In this document: in pieces, positions 56,659 through 64,000 of the stretch
How positions within the stretch are numbered: the first letter of the stretch is position 1
How the letters are laid out: each line of letters begins with the position of its first letter
Source of the DNA: Pascua guehoae
Taxonomy: Eukaryota > Basidiomycota > Tremellomycetes > Trichosporonales > Trichosporonaceae
DNA: 64,000 nt
NCBI GenBank assembly: GCA_001600415.1
Contig: BCJX01000006.1
Span: 1,089,588 to 1,153,587 of the forward strand
Direction: 5' to 3'
Notes under the pieces: model-generated
Databases searched by the model: none
Told to the model about the DNA's origin: nothing
What the model saw: only the letters and a program-made list of their open reading frames with translations
Translations under genes and position numbers: made by a program

Positions 56659-59600
56659 TCCTTCCGGGGCCGGTAATCAAAGGCGGCGTGGGCCAGGTTG
56701 GGGGACGACACGGTATGGGTTTGGAAAGGACGCTAATGCAAGGGGCCCTGAGGTGCGATGACAGACGGCGCGTGGACGGATGCCTGGATGCCTGTGCACT
56801 CGAGGTACCCAAAGGTACCCATTGGGGGTCATGGGCCATTTCCCATTTGCATCCATCCATCCATGCGACGCGCTTCTTGAGCAAGACAAGCAAGGAGTGA
56901 GTTGATTTTCCTTTGACACCCATGTTCTTGGCCATCTTGGCTGGCTTGCCCCTGAACGACCTGACCCTAACGGATCCTGGTCCAAAACGCTGCGCGCGCT
57001 GCACAGCCCCTCTGTGCCTCCCAGCGCCCAGCGGCACAAATGGGCACAAATGGGCACAAGCCAAGACGTGGACGCGTTGTCACGACCATTGCCGGTAATT
57101 GGACGTGCTCAAGGTGCTGGGTACAGTAGTCAGTAGCATGGGGTGTGGCAAGGGATAAAGCAAGCAGTACAAAGGAATCTGCAAAAAGCTGGAAGTGCCT
57201 CACCTTGTTCCCCGTCAGCCTGAAGCGCTCATGTCTTCTCTGGCACATCACATCTTTCCAACCCAATGCCGTAAGCACAGGAACACGAAAGTTTTGGCAC
57301 ATTTTGAGATTTGCTTTTTGCTTGACTATCATTATGCCATCCCCCCCATACCTTTGGTATTCCTTTGGCCACATGTTCATGTCCATCAATCTGCCGTCAC
57401 CAGCGCGTCACGGTGATCACGTCAGTAAGGGGTCGGCCGACAACAAGAAATCAAGAATGCGATGCGGATGCAGATGGGGCAGAGGCGTCTCGGCGTCTCG
57501 GCGTCGGCCGGTCCCGCCCCGAGCCCATACGCCCCCTCCTGGACAGAACTGCATGGTTGTATGCAACGGCGCCACCGCCACAAGCCTCTGCAGCTAGTTG
57601 CCGCAGCTGCGGACAGCCAGTACGCGCCGCCATTCGCCCGTCTGGCTGGGAAACACGGCTGGAACGAGAAACATCTACCAAAGGCGCACACATGGAAACG
57701 TGGGCCAGGGAGCAACAAGGCCCCGGCTGGGCTGTGAGGATGTGGCGGTGTCTTTATTTGGAAGAAAAAAAAGCTCTCGCCCCTCGCAAACGTCTGCAGT
57801 GCATGCAGCCTCCACTCACGCGTCCGGATGGACACTGCTGCGTGCGTGGTTTCACAGACAGGGCGGCATCGTTGGTACTTGAGAGAGCAATCACCCAGGC
57901 CACCTCTGCAGGCACATCAACATCGCCACGGCCCTTCCAGTAGGTATCCGGACGGTAATTGGCACCAGGGCCAGGGACGCGTGCATTCTTGAACACCGGC
58001 ACTCCCGTCGTCACCGGCCCGTTTGGCCTCTGTCCTAGGTGACATCTTGTTCTTGGCCCAAGTCGATCCGGAAAAACCGCAGCTTGGCACGGCAGTTCCG
58101 TCGGTGCCTCTGTACGAGAACATGCGAGCATCCGCGGCTCTGTACTTTGGTACTGTGACGCTCGTACCTCTCACACTGCCGTTGGCGGCCGTTGGATCAG
58201 TCGCGCGCGCGAACCTCTCTGCACGCTTCTTGACAGGCTTGACAGACTCAGAGGCTGTGTGCACCATGCAGTAGTCCCAGTGGCTAGTGTCCTCGTCCCT
58301 TGACCTTGGCCGCCACATTCCCACCTGTACCTCTGCCAAAATCCCCATTTAAACAAGAATCTCATCAACGGATCAGCCCTCTCGTTGACCTCGAGTCAAC
58401 GCGTTTGCTTTGTACTGCACGCCAGAGGCTTTGGGCGACTGGCCCCAGGAAATGCACAGACATCGCTTGTGAGAGTGCTAAACAGTACACGCCTCGGAGC
58501 AGCGTCCAGCGTCTGTCTGTGGCATGTGGCAGGCCTTCACACACTGCTTCCTTCCTTTGAGAGTTGCCCTTCAGTCGCGTGCCTCGCATGCGTCGCGCAC
58601 CATCCGTCTTTGTTTGGGTTGAGGTCTGTGCAACACACCTTTGGCGGCGACAGCAACGACGACAGGGCCACTATCGGCCCGGTCGGCAGGAAGCCAGCCA
58701 GGAACTTGACGGGGTTACCATAGCAGCTACCAGATAGCTGTGGGGACCCGGCTCAACCAGACGGAATGTGAAGTTACGAGGCTACACCATTGAACCGAAC
58801 TCCGCTATAACGTCGACTTGCCTCTGCGCCTCGACAGCCGACAACCCGCCGGGGACAGTAGTGGCGACTTGTTCACAGAGAAGTAACTATACTCCCTCGG
58901 CTAACCTCCAGCGCCTCTTTCACCTAAAGGTCAATAAATGCCTGCCGTGTCTGTGTCTGTGACTGCTTAAAACAATAGACAGATTGACATATCCTGCCTC
59001 CCTCCTTTGCTGCTGCCCCCCGTCCTCGAGTCGACACGCCTACCCAGATCCTCTGCTCTGTTCTCCATCCCCAGACGTGCCTGTACGCCGCATGCCGTTT
59101 GGGTCCGGCGGCCTGTGCACAGGCACGCGTCTACTACATACCGCAAATAGGCCCGATCACCGGCGCGGCCGCGACGCGTCGCGTTTGCGGAACGTACCTC
59201 TCCCCTCCCATGCACCGCACAGGCATGCATGCACTCTCCCCTTCTGCCTCTGCATGCTCTGCAGCCCTTCACCTCTCGATACATGATACACGTCCTGCTG
59301 CTCATTGTGCACGCGTGTGTCGGATCCAGATGGGTACGGCACATTGTCCCAGGCTCCCCCCCTTGCATGTCCTGCATTGCTCATTCATGTCAGCCGGGAA
59401 CGCACACTTTCCAGTCTTTTGGTTGGACCCTGTTTGCCGTGTCCCCATCCCAACCAGCCCTGTGGCGCATGTGGGTCCGTGCCGAAGGCGTGCGTCTCGA
59501 ATTGCTTACATGTTCCTCGGCGGCCGCCGGCGGGGATGTCAGGACGTCGTTGCTTCAAGCACCGCGTGCGAGGTACTGCTGTGGAGTTGTGCAGTTGTAG

Positions 59601-61179
59601 ACGTGTAGATGGGGTTCGGGCCATGTCGTTGTTTGTTGACATGTACATTTGGCAGCGAGCTGAAACCCGTTTGTCGGTGGAGCTAGCTCAAATCGCCTAG
59701 ATAGTGGCACATGACATGTGGCAAAGTGGAGACTTGGAACGCTAAGTGAGCTCTGATACAGGCTAGGGTCACGTCGGGAGTGTGAGCGACGACCTCACTG
59801 CACCACCATAATACCTCTGGTGAGCATGCGCTTTCTGGATCCAGTAGGTGGATAAGTGAGACCCCAGTATGCACACTTCAAGGCAATGAATGTCTAGGGA
59901 AAACACCCAGGAAACAGGAAACAGGAAACAGGATGATTGAATCTAGAGGGCCTGTGCGCGTGTGCTCTTTTTCGGTGCACACGGGATGAAACGCATTCCA
60001 TGCTTCGTCCGTCCCACCAGTGTCCACCTGCGTCCACCACCACCCGCCCACACCCGCCGCCCGCATCCGCCCGTGACGCTCTTCCCCTCGCACTTTCCCC
60101 ACCTCTCTGCCTTCGCCCCTTGCTTGCCCTCTTCGCCCCTGTCCCTTCTTTATTACTGACACTTTCAGAGTGCTGGGTACATGCCTGCATGCCTGCATGC
60201 CAGCGGTGGACTGCCCGACTCCCAAACACTATGTCCCGGCCCCCGTTGGTCTTGTCGTCCAAAGCGTCCGACACGCCCGGCGCCACCGCCGCCCCAGTCT
60301 CCCGGCCCGCGGGCCTGTGGCGTGCTGTGGCTTGCACTGCTTCGGGCTGCTCGGTAGGTCGCGGGTGGGCCACACCGCATGATCGCATGCGCCATTATAA
60401 ACGCGGGCGGGGCGGGTCGTGCTCGCACCACTGGGCTTGCAAAGCTGCCAGCTGCCAGATTGAGAAAGGCACCAGACCACACTACCTGGACCTACCTGGT
60501 TGGTAGTGGCAGATTGACCACCGATTGTCGATTTCAAGTCATTGTATTGTTGTGCCAAAGCCCGGCCCCGTCACAGTCTCCCCTTGCTGACTCCCTTTGT
60601 CCCCTGGAATGCGGCGCTCGTCCAACATCCGAGCTCGGCGCTCGACGCGGTACGCGCACAACGCCTGTCTGCTGCAGGCTGGACTGTCGGCCAGGACGGT
60701 ACGGTAGTCTCAGTGTGCCTGTGCTGGGCCTTGCGTCCTTGCGTCACTGTGCGGTGCCCAGTGTGCCTTCCTGCATCGACGTTTCTGTATGGCGTCCACC
60801 GGGCACTGGAGACTCCATCGACGTACTGACCTCTGTGCTCGTAATCCTCCTCATTGCCCTCCTCATCCTCTTCTTACTCCTCTCCACCACCCATCTCCTC
60901 CCCCGGCCACTTTCAGGCAGGGACGGTGCTGCGCCCATCTATCCCCGACAACACCCTCGTTCACGACCTCACGCTCGTTACACACGCTCATTATTTTGCT
61001 CGCCACCACCATCGCCATCGCCTCCATCACCGCCCCTCATCCCCCTCATCCCATCAGCACCTGCGCCCAACCTCGGTCCCCTCCACCTCCTTTACCTCTC
61101 TTGCTCAACTTAGTTTACTCGGCCCTCTGCCTACTACGAACTCTCCGCTACGCACGCAACGACTTGACATAATACGACC

Positions 61180-62819
61180 ATGACGACCCGCATACCCCAA
61201 CTGTACCAGCCCCGCCGGCCTATGGACTCGCCCACTGGCTCAGACCACGTGGATCCGTTTGCCAACCCGCCCAGTGTGAGCTCGCACTCGCACTCGCCGT
61301 CGACGCCGCCCTCGCGCACGATGCCGTCCGCTGCGCCTGTCCCTTCCGGCCTGGGAGCACCCGCCAACGAGTCGCCCCGGGACTCTGCCAACTTTTCGTC
61401 CATCGGCGGCCTGCTCCTCGCGGGTGTCGGCAGCGGTGGTGATCGCGACTCTTGGGTGGCCAACGCACCTCCACCCCCGCCCATCCCCAAGTCGCCAACT
61501 GTCTCGGTGCGCACGGGCCGCACACGCGCCAGCACCATTATCGAGACCAAGGGCTATGTCCAGGTCGACCGCGCTGCGCTCCACGCCCGCATTCGGTCCC
61601 TCGAGGCCGCAGTCGGCACAAGCTCGGAGGACGGCTACGACGATGACATGGGCGAGCCCATTACATTCAAACCTGCCCAGCCCCAGTCGCAATCAACACA
61701 GCAGCAGCAGCGTGCGCCCGGCGCCAACGCACAGGGGAAACAACCGGCCCGTGCGTCGCCTACATCGCCTTCCGCGCCACCGCCCCACGGCTCACGCATG
61801 CCCGAATCGCACGAATCGTACTCGCCCACATCGCAGGGGTCGTACTCGCCTATCGTGGCGCCCATGCCCGTCTCCACGCCGCCGCTGCACATTTCGACGC
61901 GCTCGCCGACTTCCATCCGCGGGCCCTCGCCAGTGCGCTCTGGCTCGACCCCAGAGCCTGGACACCACAGCACTCCCATCTTCTCCAACCCGGACCGCCG
62001 GGCAGCACCGAGCCCCCGCGCTGCCCAGCCGAGCCCACGGTCCGTCGTCGTCGATTTCCCCATGCCCAACATGCAGAACGGGTATGCGCGCGGTTCCCCG
62101 ACGACAAGCCCAGGAACCCCCACATCTGCCTCGCGGGGTTACACCCCGGGCATGCCTGGCCCAGCCTCTGGCCCCGGATACGCGCCTCAGCCATCCTACT
62201 CGCAGCAAATGCCGACTCCCCGCGCGCAACGCCCCCACATCCAGATCCAGGTGCCCGTGATGCCCGCAATCGTCAACACTGCGCCCATTTCGCCCATGTT
62301 GGCCGCCCCGCCGCGCGCACACTTTGCCGGCCCATCATCCCCCGCAGCAGGCAGCGACAATGCCTCGCTCCGCGCATTCGACGGCCTGCGCGAAAAGGCA
62401 GCCACGTTCCGTGAAGGCGAAGAGGAGATTCTCACCCCCTTCTCGACCCGCCGCGAGACGGGCCCCCGCAACCAGCAGCAACGCCGCTCCCGCTGGGGCC
62501 GCCTCAGTACCGTTCGTCCCGTGTCAAACTATGACCTCTGGAAGCGTATCTCGATTGTCCAGAAGTCGGGCCTCCACGACAAGGAGTCGGGCTTTATCAC
62601 CCAGAAGAAGCGCTCCATCTGGAAGAATCCCTACTTTGTCTTTCCCTTAATTATTGTGAGTTTGTTGCGGCGGCTCGCCCACGAATTACAGACCTGACTT
62701 GTCAGACACTCTTGGCCGTCGGCGCAGTCGTCACCTGGGCCGTCATAAAGATCTATAACCAGCCGACCCTCGGCGTCGAGGACCCAGCCACGGCGAGCGC
62801 ATCCGCCACTGCTATCTAA
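61180..62819 (+). CDS. Pro/Ser-rich protein with C-terminal transmembrane anchor
   Basis: Not recognised by family. Two exons close in phase (61180-62655, 62706-62819), giving 529 residues. Residues 1-430 are Pro/Ser/Gln-rich and probably disordered (PPPPPIPKSP, SYSPTSQGSYSPI). A short conserved-looking block follows: FDGLREKAATFREGEEEILT, RRSRWGRLSTVRPVSNYDLW, KRISIVQKSGLHDKESGF, KKRSIWKNPYF. The exon junction lies within a transmembrane helix (VFPLII then TLLAVGAVVTWAVIKIY), followed by a 20-residue tail. The layout suggests a single-pass or tail-anchored membrane protein with a cytosolic regulatory region. The ATG follows a CT-rich leader typical of this genome. Confidence 0.72.
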
Positions 62820-63860
62820 TCTCGTCCGCTTTTGCCTACTTGCTTGCTTGCCCAAACTCGCTTGCCTGTTTGGCTGTTTTTGGTTTTGTCTCTCCACAAC
62901 CAATCTTGTCGGCCCGGGTGGATACTTATCCCCGTCCACCCCACCTGCCGACCGCGTCGCTCTGCGTCCTGCTTGCCCTTTTCATGGCCCCGATCCACTT
63001 TATGTCCCCCCGCCCGCGCCCAGATTGCGCAACGTCGGCCCCCCCCCCTCCCCCTTTGCCTCTCCAACCCTCACTTCCGAACCCACCTCACCCGCCTTTC
63101 CGGATTCTTCACGCCATCAGGACATTCATCTCGCGTACCGACTTCCCCCTCACCCACACCCCACACCCCTCCCGACCACGCCGCTGCGCGCGCATGGCAC
63201 CGGACAGCCGGGCATACGCTGGCGCTGGCGCTGCATACCCCCACCACTTGTCTGGTACTGCATTCCAATCATGTTTCATTGTCATATTGCATAGGGTGTT
63301 GAGATGCATAGCTTTGCTCTGCATGCGTGCGTGCGTGTTTTGAGCCCTGTAGAGTTTTTTTGCCACTTTCTTTGACAGTAGCAGAGGTCATGTCTCGTTC
63401 CTCAATGCGCAGCGGAGGGAGCTGGCACTCGTGTATCTTCATCCGGGTTCGCCTGCAAACCTACACGGTACGAGAGTCTACGAAGGGGCACTACAGCAGA
63501 GGACGGGGTATAGCTGCTGTATGACCAGTGGGCAATGCTCAGCGAACGATAAGAAGCGGAATGATTTATCCCAGAAGTGATCACACATTATGACCACGTC
63601 CACAGCTAACGGACACCGTGGAAAGTGCTGGACTGCAGCCGCCACTGTGTTATTCAGCAGCTCGGTAGCATGGACGTAGACGTTGATCACGCGCCTGGTA
63701 TACCCTGCCCCAGTTGGACTGCATCCCACATCCAGGGTTCCACTCCAGCCATCTGGCCATTCCCACCTCCAGGTTTCCACTCCCGCCACCTCATGCTGTT
63801 ACTGTTACTGCTGTCGGCACCTGTGACAGCAAAAGGCCGAGCTGCCCCATCTCCTCGTGC
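62820..63860. other. Intergenic, no gene seen
   Basis: About 1 kb, CT-rich at 62900-63180, then mixed composition. Open frames on the plus strand here overlap each other and carry no motif. Confidence 0.5.
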
Positions 63861-63938
63861 TACATCGTAACGGAGTTGAACCCCTGCCGCGTCGATTCTG
63901 AATGGCAACGACGCATGATACCGTTTCACCAACGATGT
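63861..63938 (-). tRNA. tRNA-Gly(GCC)-like with 7-base intron and weak T stem
   Basis: The acceptor pair ACATCGT/ACGATGT, discriminator and D arm are identical to the tRNA-Gly at 18415-18485. The anticodon stem CGTCG/CGACG is perfect, with anticodon GCC and a 7-base insertion (TTCAGAA) after position 37 that fits a short intron. The T arm AGGGG-TTCAACT-CCGTT has a G-G mismatch and a G-U pair, and the nearest T4 is 27 bases downstream. It may be a functional paralogue or a decaying copy. Confidence 0.65.
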
Positions 63939-64000
63939 CGCTTGTGGGAGAACGGCGAGCAGGGCGCCCGCAGCCCTGGAATTATTCCAGTCTTGACCGG

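Larger units (their letters stand above)
55111..61179. other. About 6 kb without a confidently callable gene
   Basis: GA-rich sequence at 55200-55920 reads as a CT-rich leader of KRE6 on the minus strand. Further on are an (AAAGG)n tract, an A20 run, scattered open frames with no family motif, and a CT-rich plus-strand leader at 60830-61179. Around 57815-58270 both strands carry protein-like open frames (plus: AQVDPEKPQLGTAVPSVPLY; minus: NARVPGPGANYRPDTYWKGR), but I could not close exons on either strand. tRNA or rRNA signatures were not seen. Confidence 0.5.

Noticed and set aside
1..64000. CRISPR array, bacterial operon or prophage signals
   Set aside because: Introns, tRNA introns and gene families show a fungal nuclear genome; the short direct repeats are minisatellites without regular unique spacers.

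Overview
This window comes from a GC-rich fungal nuclear genome. The best fit is a basidiomycete yeast or yeast-like fungus of the Tremellomycetes (Cryptococcus/Trichosporonales type). That placement rests on intron-dense genes with GTGAGT-like donors and CTAAC/CTGAC branch sites just upstream of the acceptors, pyrimidine-rich leaders before start codons, intron-containing tRNAs, and the gene content (KRE6-type GH16 protein, LCL2, ULP2, WRAP53-like protein, SPO22/ZIP4). It is inferred from gene structure and protein motifs, not from a database comparison. There is one 394-base N gap (21783-22176) and one single N (49522).

Layout, left: a 5'-complete but window-truncated NAD(P)-binding oxidoreductase (-); a secreted GH84 N-acetylglucosaminidase (+) broken by one in-frame TAG; a SPO22/ZIP4 meiotic TPR-like gene (-); a divergent FHA-domain tail-anchored protein (+); TRAPP subunit TRS23 (-) and the MIX23/CID2 gene (+), both with unusually long introns. 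A tRNA-Gly and a minisatellite-rich stretch follow, then an LRR gene (-) containing a 69-base homopolymer and spanning the N gap. Centre: a ULP2-type SUMO protease (-) is divergent from a WRAP53/TCAB1-like WD40 gene (+); ALG2 (-) is divergent from DIS3/RRP44 (+), with a 306-base shared promoter; UBA4 (+); LCL2 (-) is divergent from SEC10 (+). Right: an unrecognised three-exon gene (+), tRNA-Lys(CUU) with an 18-base intron, a long Ser/Pro-rich gene (+), an unrecognised five-exon gene with a 9-base first exon (+), KRE6 (-), about 6 kb with no confidently callable gene, a Pro/Ser-rich tail-anchored gene (+), and a degenerate tRNA-Gly at the right edge.

Most genes are single-copy housekeeping functions: exosome (DIS3), tRNA thiolation/urmylation (UBA4), N-glycan assembly (ALG2), secretion (TRS23, SEC10, LCL2), SUMO removal (ULP2), cell wall (KRE6). 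They do not form a pathway cluster. For most genes I worked out exon boundaries whose reading phases close exactly; these are given in the entries. I did not find a convincing new multi-gene system. The observations most worth a second look are the amber codon inside an otherwise intact GH84 gene, the concentration of long introns, minisatellites, homopolymers and assembly gap between about 13 and 22.5 kb, three tRNA-derived oddities, and three coherent multi-exon genes with no family I can name.
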